Positions 1-10,744 of a stretch of DNA of 64,000 bases are shown here, piece by piece (within the stretch, counting starts at the first letter, position 1; each line of letters starts with the position of its first letter). The DNA comes from Sequoia sempervirens (Eukaryota > Streptophyta > Pinopsida > Cupressales > Cupressaceae). Below the pieces are notes generated by a model, which saw nothing but the letters and a program-made list of their open reading frames with translations, was not told where the DNA came from and ran no database searches. The translations under genes and the position numbers were made by a program. Where the stretch lies: assembly GCA_007258455.2 (NCBI GenBank), contig VDFB02139074.1, positions 1 through 64,000 on the forward strand. The letters run 5' to 3'.

Positions 1-410
1 ACAATTGAGATTAGTTATACTATTTGATTTAAATCAAATAATTAACATCAAAATCAATATACATTGAATTATAATTGAACTCTAAAATTGTAATCTTGAT
101 TACCTGAAATATCCATCTTTTCAAAGGGTCAGGAGTCCTAGAATATGCCCCTCTCAAAGAACCAACCAAACCAACTTTTTTAATGTCAATCTATATATGT
201 GAACAAAAACATAAAATTGATCCAAGTTAGCATACAATTGTCAGTAATAGGAACATATAAATACCAAACACAAAATAAAATAAACACATACCTCTTTAGG
301 CTGATCTTTTTCTTTATCTCCTTTAGGTGTTTCAACGCCTCCTCCTTGAGGTGTTTCAACACCTACTCCTTCAAGTGTTCCAATATGTACTCCTTCAGGC
401 ATTGTGGCAC

Positions 411-810
411 TTGTCAACAAAAATGTATAGCTCATAACTTCCTGTACATAAAAATGACAAGTACATATGAAACTTCCAATCTATATTGATGTATGTATAA
501 TCAATATAAGATCTTAAAAATCTTAATTCAATTGAATTTGAGTTCAATTACCTTCCCTTTATCTAACATTGCACTTTCATAATCTAGACAAGGTTGCACC
601 TTGCTCGTACTTGTCAACAATGATGTATAGCTCATAACTACATGTACATAAAAATGATAAGTACATATGAAACTACCAATCTATGTTGAAATATATATAA
701 TCAATATAAGATCTTAAAAATCTTAATTCAATCGAATTTGAGTTCAATTACCTTCCCCTTATCTAACATTGCACTTCCATAATCTGGACAAGGTTGCACC
801 TCGCTTGCAC
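411..810. repeat. Two-copy tandem duplication, exact 200-bp period
   Basis: 411-610 and 611-810 are direct copies of the same 200 bp, differing by scattered substitutions. Each copy begins TTGTCAACAA. On the minus strand the unit holds the 5' part of one exon, a whole intron and the 3' part of the previous exon, so the duplication creates an extra hybrid exon (about 641-552). The splice donor AAG|GTAATT is kept in both copies (751 and 551). The ACAG acceptor of copy 1 reads ACAT in copy 2. Confidence 0.85.
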
Positions 811-1119
811 TAGGTATTTCCTACAAGAGGAAAATAAGATAAACATATAAGTTATTATATAATTTCATTTATGAAAATTCAAATGACAAGCAAGTATATA
901 ATAAAAAATGTAAACGAGTGAGTGTGAAAATATATACTGTGTATGTGTCGAGGCGAAATGAAATGGCCCTAAGGGTGCTATTAGTCACCTGTGTGAGCTC
1001 CTCCTTAGACATCAATTGTTAAATAGACCATGTAAATAAATATTAGTACATTATACTATATCTTATTAATATTCATTTAAAAACAAATGTAAGTTATGAA
1101 TTTAAAACTTAAATCTTAC

Positions 1120-2148
1120 TTGTGTCACTATTCCAATGTCCCCCTCTCTAGTAGGAGAGGACTTTGTAGGGCACACTCCACTCCCTTGAGTATGATCTAT
1201 AATGTCTAAATTATGGAGGTCATAATCAGAAGTGTCCAAGGGATGCTCGACAGGCTATACAAGAGGACCCAAACATATCTGGCGGCACATGGAGCAAGTA
1301 TGTGGCACAAAAATATGTGGACCTGACGAGGATGATGCAACAACACTCAAACCATCGCCAACATCAACAAAATGTGGTTCAGCTAGTATAGAAGCATGTG
1401 AAACCAAAAGGCCACTCAAAGAGTGAATAGCCTAGATAGTTTGTGTGGTCGTATCCTACATAATATCTGGATGATATACTGAAGGTGGCAGAGGAAGGGG
1501 AGGAGGGGGAACATATGGGTACGAGACTACTCTAACTACCCCTAGTCTATCCATGGGCATACCTCCACCAAGGCCCTAGAAGGGTTTAATATCAAAGTAA
1601 TTGACATGATGCCCTAACACAAACTCAGCATATAATTTTTTAATAAACTAAAATGGTGTATCACAATTGTTGTTCGGTGGTTTATCAAAAATCATACACC
1701 AACGATCCCAAAAGTTATCTAGAATGTCCCTATGCGTGCACCATTTTATAGAAAATTTTGGTTTATTAACATTAACTGGCAAACCAGTGCAGGGGTTAAC
1801 AAATAAAGAGGCTATCTGGGCTTTGGTTATTCTGAGATTTTTCACATCATCATAAGATAATCCACATTCATAATATTCCCTCATGTCTTCTAGCCACGAA
1901 TGAAAGGCATTATGTTTGGTGGAGAGGGTTTCTATATTTTTAATTATATCCTTCAATGTGTTTGACATATTGAATAATCGAGGGATTCTCTTATAAACTT
2001 CAGAAATTCCCTTTAATTGCTTCAATTTTTCACCAATTAATTCTTCAATTGATGGTTGTGGAGGTGGTGGAGCGTTTGGTATCTGTGCATGTTCATTCTG
2101 AGCTGGTGGATCATTTGGAATTTGTGTATTTTCATTTTTAGCAGCCAT
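1120..2148 (-). pseudogene. First exon of the unknown minus-strand gene
   Basis: The ATG at 2148 is the first in the frame and lies next to an A/T-rich, non-coding upstream stretch. The first 166 codons are uninterrupted. The same frame then continues for another 176 codons with stops only where TAG occurs, and ends at a good plant splice donor. Motifs visible include LGHHVNYFDIKPF just after the first stop, a CSMC pair about 60 codons from the end, and an acidic tail (DTSDYDLHNLDIIDH). If the TAGs were once CAG or TGG, this would be one continuous exon. Confidence 0.6.
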
Positions 2149-2156
2149 AATGCATG

Positions 2157-2602
2157 ATTAAAGTTAAAAACCAATTAATCTAATTGAAATTAGACAGTAT
2201 AAATGAAAATATTTTAAAAATACCCTAGTTTAAAAAAAAACAAAAAAAAAACCTACTTCTTAAAAAACATCTATAAAATTCTCTAATTTTTAATAGAAAT
2301 GCATAAACAACACTATTTTTAAATCAAAATCCATAGAAAAACATTCATTTTTAATCAAAATCCATTCTAAACTCAAATTTTTCATAAAAATTCAATCAAA
2401 AACCCTATTTTGAAAAAAAATCCATAAAAAAACTAACTAAAATTATACAAATCTAATTGAAAATTCGATCAAAGAAAAGAAAATTTTGAAATCTAACCTT
2501 TTCAAAATGGATATCAGATAAATCAAATATCTGCTATGTGGAGAACCTCCTCATTGTGCGTCGCGGCCTGCTTGTGAATGTCAAATGATTTTAACAGGCC
2601 TG

Positions 2603-2605
<3 letters not shown>
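2157..2605. other. Non-coding A-rich stretch upstream of the minus-strand gene
   Basis: No reading frame and no clear promoter element is visible. The stretch is dominated by poly-A runs and by irregular recurrences of an AATCCATA/AATCAAAA-like motif between about 2320 and 2450. Confidence 0.5.

Positions 2606-2640
<35 letters not shown>
2606..2640. repeat. (TA)n microsatellite
   Basis: An uninterrupted run of alternating T and A, about 17 units. It produces a spurious YIYIYI reading frame on the plus strand. Confidence 0.95.
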
Positions 2641-2643
<3 letters not shown>

Positions 2644-2656
2644 TACTTCAAATCAT

Positions 2657-2696
2657 ATATCCGATTTGGATTGGATATCCAATTTGAATCGGATAT
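2657..2696. repeat. 40-bp imperfect palindrome
   Basis: The sequence from ATATCCGATT to AATCGGATAT is almost its own reverse complement, centred on GGATATCC, with two symmetric three-base blocks of mismatch. It follows the (TA)n run by 16 bp. Confidence 0.8.
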
Positions 2697-2759
2697 CCTA
2701 TATGGAGATCTTGGTTTGGTTATTGCTTTGGAGGTGTGTACTGACACCCAAGCCACAAA

Positions 2760-2856
2760 AAATTCAACTCGACATTTTTTGCATTTTTGGGTCAATGAAA
2801 AATGTAATTTTTTCCCCATTGCCACTTTTTGGCCCATCATGATCCTGCACATACCC
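2760..2856 (+). mobile_element. 3'-end fragment of the GGGTATGTGCAGG inverted-repeat element (fragment D)
   Basis: The last 36 bases (GCCACTTTTTGGCCCATCAT, then GATCCTGCACATACCC) match the 3' ends of the three longer copies at 7618, 10745 and 21988. Upstream similarity fades quickly and the 5' terminus is not found, so this is a remnant. Confidence 0.55.
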
Positions 2857-3239
2857 ATTTATTTTTTTAAATGGTTAGGATTCGTCTTTTCAACCCTCCA
2901 TCTAGCATTATTTTTTATGTTACAAAATACACACCAAAAACCTAGAAGTGATATTATTTCCATTCTTAGGAGGTGTTAATCCCATGACTATTGCATATAT
3001 ATTTTGTTAGTTAAAATATTGATTAAATACCTTGTCCTAGTTTTTTTGTTTATACTATTGAAGGGGTTGTATTAGAATGTTTTGATTAAATTAAAGATGG
3101 GAAGGGCCCATACCCTTAAAAAATGGTCATAAAGGCCAAAGAGGGGAGCTCACAACACATGAGGTACCCACAAAGAAAAGGAAAAATAACTAAATAGAGA
3201 TTAAAAAAACATAAATAAAACACAAAAGAAGATAATCCA
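2857..3239. other. Stretch with nothing recognisable
   Basis: No convincing frame, repeat or splice-flanked exon is seen. The minus-strand reading frame at 3240-3903 may extend a little into it, but stops become frequent. Confidence 0.4.
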
Positions 3240-3903
3240 AGAACAAGACCAAACCCAAATCACTCAACAATTTGAGGCCATTAATTGCCTACCATTATTT
3301 TTGCAAAAATTGTAGCTTTTATTCAAAAGATAGAAGTTTCTTTTGCATGGCCTCAACATGCCCTCTTGTGTATTGGTCATAGTTGAACAATCAACATTTT
3401 TTTTCCTTCTTTTAAGATAGATCATCCTCCTAATAATCCTCTCTAGCCCTCTTACCATGGCTATTGTGCAACTCATACTAGAACACTTAAATGTTGATCA
3501 TTGTATTTTTCACTATTTCCTTGATATAATTAATGATATACTGTAAGAACTTTAGAGTTTTTCCTAGTTGGTAGACATAGTAGCCACCTTTTCCTATAAA
3601 TTTTCCATCCTTTGTAGTCCTGACCACAAACTTGAGCTCCTCAATAACAATTTTAAAATTGTCCCACTTCTCAAAACAATTAGTAAGATAAGACAAAAGT
3701 GCCAAATGGCCCTCATCATCGTCTTCACCTGGCTAGGCCTCCTTATGGTTGAGCACCTTCACTTCTAGATTATGAATTTTATCTTTGGCCATAATTAATT
3801 AATTGAGCAACCATTTCATAATAAAATTTTAGACATTCATAACTTGGTTCAAATCATTCATTTTCAATCTTAGAGGGGTGCTACTTGTTGCAAATGTGTA
3901 ACT
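3240..3903 (-). pseudogene. Downstream part of a broken reading frame interrupted by the copia element
   Basis: Reading the minus strand from 3903 gives a largely coding-like frame with scattered stops. Its clearest part is 3705-3487, containing SYLTNCFEKWDNFKIVIEEL and then GKFIGKGGYYVYQLGKTL. The upstream part of the same frame is at 19957-19737. Removing the element at 3904-19736 and one TSD copy joins the halves in frame at Ala-Ser-Tyr. I do not recognise the protein; retroelement or host origin are both possible. Confidence 0.45.
3899..3903. repeat. Left target-site duplication (TAACT) of the large copia element
   Basis: TAACT at 3899-3903 matches TAACT at 19737-19741, immediately outside the two LTR ends. 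The left LTR seems to have lost or mutated its first bases (ATTAATG against TGTTAATG), so the exact boundary is uncertain by one base. Confidence 0.6.
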
Positions 3904-5964
3904 ATTAATGTTTTTTCATTGATGTTAACTCATGTTGCTATTACAAATGCATTAGTATTTAGTGAAGAATTGTGATGATGTTGATTAGTAAAATTTGTAC
4001 ATAGTTGCATCCTATCTTCTGAAGTTTAGGAGTTGATGATTAATGTATTTCTAAATATTTTTTCTATTGAAATATTTACATGGGCTATGAAGATAATTTT
4101 ATAAGTCCTCAAACTACTAAAGACACAAATAAATGCATCTTAGAATCTCAATCAAATGCTTCACACTTCTTCATAGATGAACTGGTGGCCCTATAGATTG
4201 TAGGATAGCTCAAGATAGCTATGAGGTATGAATGATCCAATTTTTCATAAATAAGTGTTACCACAACATTTTTCAAGTATTAGCAGAATAAGAACAAGTC
4301 ATTTTTTGTGAATGGTTTCTTCAAGTAGAATAAAATATCTTTGAATTTCACTACATTATCTTGTTTCATTATGGGGTTTTGTATTTATATTCATATCTAG
4401 ATAGTGTTACCACTCATTTCATGTTTCATGCGATTTGGTTCACCACCAATGTTTCTACATATGACATTATGTTTTTAATGATATGGCAATTTGGAAAGTT
4501 GATTACCTGGTCATTTAATGGCTTGCAACAATAACTAATTTCCTAATATGATTAAAGAGGTTATGAAAGTATGGTTGGGTCTCTTTGTGTTCTTTTAAAT
4601 GTCCACAAGTTGATAATTAATCTTCTCGTGTATCGTAGTATTTGTGAAGTTAACTAGTTTTCAATTGGTTGCTATTTTCATTGATGTCATGGAAATTGGT
4701 TATTGGTTGTATTCAGTTCTAGAATTCTTTATATTGTGAGCTAATTCTCACCATTATTTTTCCCTTATTTGGTTTTCCATGTAAATCTCATGCTATTGTG
4801 TGTATGGTTTTACTTCTTTCTATTTCTACTTTTGCAATTAATGATTAATTACATTAGAAAATTAAAGGATTTGTGAATGGTTATTGATCTAACCTCTAGA
4901 GAAATTTTTAAAGGTTAAAATTGTTACAATTTATTCACCCCCCTCTCAGTTATCTTGTTCAACAAAATGATATAAATTGAAAAACATAGTCTACAATAAT
5001 ATTTGGCACAATATATAGTGTTCATGATATGGTCTGCATGATTTGTTTGCCCCTCTAGTAAAACCTTTTTTTTTTAAGTACATATGAAGAATGATAAGTG
5101 TCTATTGAGCTGACTTGACATGCTAAAATGTATTTGCTAGTTGGTTGGAAGGGTACATAACTTAAGAGGTGTATGATAAGGTAAAATTGGTCCTATTTAT
5201 CTCTTGGTGTGTGTCACATTGTATTTCTACCTACCATGGAGGTATTGGGGGCCAACATACATGGCTATTGTACATCTCATATTATATGTTTCATCCTAGC
5301 TGAAAAATAATTTTTTTTTGAAGATTTTACAAGATATAAATAGATGATCAAGATCATTGAATGTGTATGTGAATATATGATGATTTTGGGAAAGTTAATG
5401 TGCAAATAAAGAATCTACATAAACTATTTTATAATGAATTTTGGAGAACATTAGTTCAACAATGATGTTGCTACTGAGATAATCTATTAACTTTGATGAC
5501 AAAAGAAATGTATTTTAGTACTATGAATATTGATGGAATAATTGTATAGAAGGAAGATGATATTTTAGATCTTGGAAAGGTTAGTATAAAGTTGAATTAG
5601 GATGCTTTTGGAAAAAATATTATTAGAATCAAATCAATATCTTTGTACAGAGGTTTTAAAACCTCATTCTTGTAAATATTATTGTGCTTGAGGGATTTGT
5701 AGCTTCCTTTGGGTTGTAACCCATAATTTTTTTTGTAAATTTTATTTTTATTTGTGAAGCTAGATTTGGATAGTAGATCAAAGTATCTTTCTCATCATGG
5801 TTTTTCCTTATGGGGTTTTCCATGTAAATCTAGTGTTATGGTTATTTCCTTACGCGTTCATCTTCTTGTCATGCCTTAAAAATTTACATTTGATTAAATA
5901 CTAACTCAAGTGAAGAATTTTTTGAGTATTGGTCCACCCCCTCTTAGTGTTACTATGTTCAACA
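3904..5964 (+). repeat. 5' LTR of the Sirevirus-like element
   Basis: It aligns throughout with 11894-12390 and 18433-19736. Shared landmarks are TCATGTTGCTATTACAAATG near the start, ATAGTGTTACCACTCATTTC in the middle, GGTTTTCCATGTAAATCTAG and the terminal CACCCCCTCTTAGTG...TTCAACA. It is about 260 bp longer than the right copy, mainly because of an inserted segment near 4655-4968. At about 4390-4407 it carries the uninterrupted version of the site where the chromovirus entered the other LTR. Confidence 0.75.
4655..4968 (+). mobile_element. LTR-like fragment inserted in the 5' LTR
   Basis: This segment has no counterpart in the right LTR. It ends TTCACCCCCCTCTCAG...GTTCAACA, the same terminal signature as the copia LTRs here. 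Its middle (ATATTGTGAGCTAATTCTCA, then TTTTCCATGTAAATCT) resembles 24205-24300 in the LTR of the second copia element. It is probably a solo LTR or LTR remnant of a related family. Its left end is not sharply defined. Confidence 0.45.
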
Positions 5965-5966
5965 AT

Positions 5967-5980
5967 TGGTATCAGATCCA
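5967..5980 (+). other. Primer-binding site (initiator tRNA-Met type)
   Basis: TGGTATCAGATCC begins two bases after the LTR end. The plant tRNA-iMet primer site normally reads TGGTATCAGAGC, so there is a small mismatch near the 3' side. Confidence 0.75.
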
Positions 5981-6049
5981 AGTGCCATGATATGACCTAA
6001 CAACTGGGGTAGATCTTGGAGTGGAAAATATGTGAACTAAATAAACATA

Positions 6050-7041
6050 AAAACATGATAGTCTTTAATAAAGAATATTGTGAGGTTTATTTTGAAGGAG
6101 AACATATTTTTACATTAGAAGATTCAGATACAAGGAAATAAAATAGACATCTCAAGATCAAAATTATCAAAGAATCAGAAGAAATAATCAAGAATTTGAA
6201 AGTTCAAGTTGAAGAAGGAAAACGAGTTACCAATTTTTTAAATGATAAGATCAATTCCAATCTTGAAAAAATATTTTCTCTCTAAGAAAAGAATTGGAGA
6301 AAGCTAAGAACCAAATAGTCAACGGCCTGAATCTCAAGAAGATGATCAAGATCCTTGATGAAATAATCACTAGTCAAAGATCTTTAAAAAATAAGGGTAG
6401 TCTTGGATTTTAAAAATGTTAGAACTCAAATATAGATATCCCTAAGGGCTTGCTTGAATTGATAAAGGAAAACGCCTATTTTGAAGACTCTAAGAAGAGT
6501 TAAGATGAGAAGTGGGTATTGGATGGTGATTTCATAAATATTAGCAATCAAAATATGAGCTCTAAAAGATCTCCTCCCAAATAGACTGCTACTGTTAGGT
6601 TCTCTCAATCCTTTCATGGTTACTATTACTCTTGAAACAAGTTTGGTCATAAAGCTATTAATTGAAGATCTATGGAAATAAACAATTACATGGGTAATTA
6701 CTCAGTTGTGCCTCCATTAAATAATGATATGATCTCTTATTCCTTAATGGATATTGCTACATGCATGCAATAAGTTTGGTCATAAGGCTATTGATTATAG
6801 AAATAGAGTAAGGAGAAATGATTTGTCTCTTGTATGCAATTTTTTTTGCTATAAATGAAATAAATTTGGATATAAAACAATACTTTACAAAATTGGTTTC
6901 ATGAAACCACATGTTCAACATAAGAATATAGAGGAAAAGGAGGAAGCTAAAAAATTTTGGAGAAAGAAACCAAGGAAAGTTAATGAGATGAAGGATGACA
7001 CTATGCTTGTGCAATGCACACAAGATCTCATGAATCATTGA
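6050..7041 (+). pseudogene. gag: gag relic with zinc-knuckle remnants (Ty1/copia)
   Basis: A frame broken by stops contains a charged coiled-coil part (LKVQVEEGKRVTNFLND), then QIVNGLNLKKMIKILDEI and SQRSLKNKGSLGF. These fit the C-terminal half of copia Gag, where an LD-x-IL-x-SQRS...LG motif precedes the nucleocapsid. Three knuckle-like blocks follow: G-Y-Y-Y-S-*-NKFGHKAIN-* near 6615-6665, CNKFGHKAIDY near 6764-6800 and FCYK*NKFGYKTILY near 6850-6890. Nearly all lost Cys/His positions fit single-base changes. A basic tail (KKFWRKKPRKVNEMKDDT) precedes the end at 7041. Structural role in the virus-like particle is known for the family; this copy cannot encode it. Confidence 0.6.
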
Positions 7042-7617
7042 TAAAAAGCATTGGCTCAAGGTGAAGTACCATCCATAAATTCTTTCAATCCCTAAGAAAG
7101 GATATATTATTGAATAATACCTGAGTTTACAAATGTGGTGGCAAAAGGGTCAAATGTGTGGAAGGATTTCCCAAACTTTAGTGATAATATTAAATGACTA
7201 AGAATTTTTCTAATATGAATCAATGATGAATTCATTTAATTAGGTAAACTATATAGGATCACCAAGGAATAAATTGTGGTTGTTACTAGCTTATGTTCTA
7301 CTAGACTAGTTCTAGTGATGAAATCTATAAAAAATGAGAGGGTTACAAAATTAAATGGGGCACATTTTGATAAAAGAACCTTAAGTGTAAACAACATAAC
7401 TTATCCAAGGGTTCGGTATTCTTCTATGGTCATTTCCTATAAAATTTATTACATAAATAGAGAGGGGCCTCCACTGTTACTACAATTCACACTACTTATC
7501 AAATGGTAGGGGGAATTTTTTTACCTCTATGAGGTCATGTGAGAACATCTAATGGAAAACCTAAAGAGAATCAAGAAAACTAGATACAGTTTTAGGTATA
7601 GGTCTCTAATCATTTAT
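7042..7617. other. Interior of the copia element with no recognised domain
   Basis: Only short frames are present, the longest at 7276-7509 (+), which matches no domain I know. In a complete copia element protease and integrase would begin about here; none of their motifs is visible. Confidence 0.4.
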
Positions 7618-8386
7618 GGGTATGTGCAAGATCATTAGGGAAAGAATAGGCCCTTAAGTGGTGATGGAAATTCAAAAAAATATGAATAAGTTATCTATAT
7701 TATTTAAAAAATATGTAAGAATAGAATCTGTAGCAAATTGAATATATTTTATAAACTACTAGGTTTATTTTAAAGAAAAAACCTATTTAGTGAAAATTTG
7801 AAATTTCAATGTAGTAGTACTTAAATTTCATGGAAAAAATAAGAAGTAGGTGTCTGTCTAACCACCCTAACCACAATAAAATGATAATACTTTTTTATAA
7901 GATTTTAGATATAAGTAGAGGACTCATATCCTAATGTGATGCATATTTTTTGTATTTTTTCCAAGTAAATAATTAATTATGAATTTTTTATTACAACTTT
8001 TAAAAAATATAAAAAATCGTATGTCTGACCACCTTAACTTGGTCAAAACTTCATGATATTCATTTTTTTTTAATCCTACAGTATGTGAAGCATAGAATGT
8101 GACCCATGTTTTGGATTCAAAAAATGTGATACTGTTTGAAAGCTATAGATGTTTTTCAATCATCCTATCAATTAGGACTTTAGTTGTAATTCAAATAGAA
8201 AATGAATAATAATTATTTCTTAAATTCAAAGTAAATCATAATTTATATTGGTGGAAAGTTGAGAATCTCCTTTAAAAACCATTTTTGTTTCATCAATTTT
8301 GGGTAATAAAAAAGTTGTCAGCCACATACCCTACACATACCCATCATATCGACACTTTTTAGCCCATGATGATCCTACACATACCC
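7618..8386 (+). mobile_element. Non-coding inverted-repeat element, copy A (MITE-like)
   Basis: It starts GGGTATGTGCAAGATCAT and ends ATGATCCTACACATACCC, which are near inverse complements, so there are terminal inverted repeats of about 18-22 bp. It is flanked by TTAT on both sides, a possible 4-bp target duplication. The body is AT-rich with no frame and shares long stretches with copies B and C, for example AGTAGGTGTCTGTCTAACC and TGTCTGACCACCTTAACTTG. It sits inside the copia element, so it inserted later. Confidence 0.65.
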
Positions 8387-8559
8387 TTATCCGACATTTT
8401 ATTTCCTTAATAAATTACTTGGTTTTAAAGGAAAATTCTAGCATCAACACACTTGTTGTCACACAAATTAAAAATCACATGAGAGGTTTTAATGATAGAA
8501 ATCTTGCAACACAATTTACTAGGGATTCTTAAATAATATATAAAGAGAAATTTAAGATA

Positions 8560-10310
8560 GGGAGAGAATTCCCTCTGACATCGTAAGGAAGTATAAGGAT
8601 GAAATTTCCATTCTTGTGGATAAGGACTATTTCTACATAGAATCCATGGAACCAAGAACTTCTTATATTCCAAACTTAACATATGGGGTCTTACCTGTGG
8701 AAGTCAAGTATTATATAGAAATTTTGCTTAAAAATCCAAAGGATCTATTTGTATAGTGATTTGGCACATATAGGGAGATCATCGATAAGATAATCTAGAA
8801 AAATGTGGAAGACACTCATGAAAAGAGGATAGAAAATATGTTTAAGAAAGTGGGCATTCCATAGTTAACAAAGAAGGCACCCCAAAATTATACCAATTCT
8901 CCACAAAATGTTTCCCCAGGCACTAAAGAATCTATTCTAGAGAAATTTCCATGAAGATCTAGGCGATCATCTTCTACAGCTACAGTTGATTCACAACCCT
9001 CTAGATCTACAAAAACTTCTTCCATTAGAAGAAGATGTCACTAAAACCTTGATACAGATGAAAAAATAGAGAAAAAGCATGCAAGGCCTAAATAACTTGT
9101 CAAAATAAAGAAGATTAAAATAGAAGAAATTCAAGAGGAAGGAGAAGAAGGAGAGGAAGGTACCTCTAATATGAAGAGGAAAGAGAAGAAGACTAAACAA
9201 TCATCTCTGGCAGAACCTCTCTATGAGCCTGTTTGGTTAGAGGCAAACTTCAATAGGATTGTAAGTCATGGTATGCTAAATGAAACAATAAAAATGCATC
9301 CTGATGTGCCTCATGTAGATCAAAATACTATTGAGAAAGTAATAGTCATGTATATGATCAAATATAATGTGCCTCTTAGTGACATCATTGAAAAGGTTCT
9401 TGAAAGTCATGCTTTGGCTCTAAAGTAGAAAAGAGAGGACACCATAGAAATGGATGAAGAGTTGAGATAGAAAGCTATTGAAAAATATATATCCTTTGTC
9501 TCTCAATAAGAGAAAGACAAAATATCTCAAAAGTAAGATCAATAGTTAAGGACAAAGAACAAGGTAGATACGCACATGAAAATGGAAAAGGAAAAATATA
9601 AAATTCAAAAGGAGAATAAAGAAGTAACCAATAAAATTCATGAGGATGTGAAAGATGTTGGGAATGTGGAGTAGCCACATATGTCTCCTCCCCACTTTGC
9701 AACATCTCCTCTACACAAACCAATCAATAGGTCTCACAATATGAGGGAGAATAGAAAGTTGTAAAAGATAAAGAAAATTCTTCTCCTAGTCATGATGTTG
9801 TGCAAAGTAGTATTCTACTAGATAATACTAATCAACAAGATCAACATATGGAGAAAAATGCACCGATTTTTGGAGAGAGTACATAAGAAAATCCAAGGGC
9901 CTCTTCATCTGCCTCTCCTATTAACTCCATCAGGAAGTTTTTGGCACAAAAAAAAATGGTTCAACCTATGATTGCTCCACAACTGCTACAACTACCAATG
10001 GTTGATGGACAAGCTAACTTGTCTAGTCCTTTGCAAGGGAAGATATATTATAGAAGCAAGTAGAAGGTACAAAATTATTTCTAGAGCCAATCAAAACTCT
10101 AGAAACAAAAATGCATCATACAAAGAAGGATTCCTCTTTGCCACTCTCTCAAAAATTAAGACAATTGATAGATTCATTCAAAGAACATTATTCCAATCTT
10201 GAGAAGCAAGTTGAGATGAAGATTAGCAATAATAAATTGTCTGAATCCTTTGGAAAAATTTCAAAAGTACATGAAAAACTACAAGTAATCATAAAGAATA
10301 TTTAGAAATA
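8560..10310 (+). pseudogene. Extra reading frame of the Sirevirus-like element (unknown, coiled-coil-like)
   Basis: A coding-like frame with stops and shifts runs through this region. It has an N-terminal block (YKDEISILVDKDYFYIESME), a basic/Ser/Thr-rich hinge, an acidic stretch before 9171, then the longest open piece 9171-9428 (85 codons, including PLYEPVWLEANFNRIVSHGM). Highly charged coiled-coil-like segments follow at about 9540-9670 and 10111-10305 (SQKLRQLIDSFKEHYSNLEK). It lies between gag and the polypurine tract, where some Sireviruses carry an envelope-like ORF. That equivalence rests on position and coiled-coil character only; no signal peptide or membrane segment is evident. The frame might instead be captured from elsewhere. 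Confidence 0.4.
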
Positions 10311-10744
10311 TATGGAGGAAGCAAAGTTATTATACATTTTCTGCTTACAATAGCCTGGAACCACAAAGAATCTCAAGGATCAAATAAATGCAATGGAAGT
10401 GCAGATCACAAATGTGGCTACCACATATGTTCCACTATAGGATAATGATTGTATCATAAGGGCACAAGTAGATAAATTACACTCTCAAATACAACAAGTA
10501 CAAGATAAAAAGCATTAGATCAAAGGTCAAGTAAAAAAACTATGGGAATAGCTTAAGATTAGCCTCACTAACTAGGATTTTAGCTAAAGAAAATGGTGTT
10601 GCATAGAAGAACCATTCACACTATTCTTTAGAAGAATTTTTATTTTATGTGCAACTGGTAAGTCAAGTCCAAATCCTGACCTCTAAAAAGAAATAGTGGG
10701 ATAGCTTCTTGACTGAATTGAAGTCAATTTACAAGAGTATATTT

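Larger units (their letters stand above)
104..2148 (-). pseudogene. Multi-exon gene of unknown function, inactivated by five TAG stops
   Basis: On the minus strand a long first exon runs from ATG at 2148 to a CAA|GTAAGA donor at 1120. It is 1,029 bp, an exact codon multiple, and open apart from five in-frame stops, all TAG (first at 1650-1648). Further exons are inferred from splice signals and open phase-0 frames: a 15-nt micro-exon 1003-989 (weak), 820-752 (23 codons, acceptor CTCTTGTAG, donor AAG|GTAATT), a hybrid exon about 641-552, 441-292 (50 codons, acceptor TGTACAG, donor GAG|GTATGT) and 190-104 (29 codons, acceptor ATATATAG, donor CAG|GTAATC). The gene continues past the left edge. 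The protein starts MAAKNENTQ, has a Pro-rich N-terminus, a PPPPPLPPP stretch and in exon 441-292 an imperfect repeat around GVETPxG. I recognise no family. It could be a host gene or an accessory gene of a DNA transposon. Confidence 0.6.

Noticed and set aside
104..2148. Possible TAG stop-codon reassignment
   Set aside because: TAG stops are also common in dead transposons here, and a plant nucleus uses the standard code; methylation decay explains them.
2578..2979. 133-codon plus-strand frame starting with YIYIYI
   Set aside because: Its start is the (TA)n tract and its middle the end of an inverted-repeat element; no coding features.
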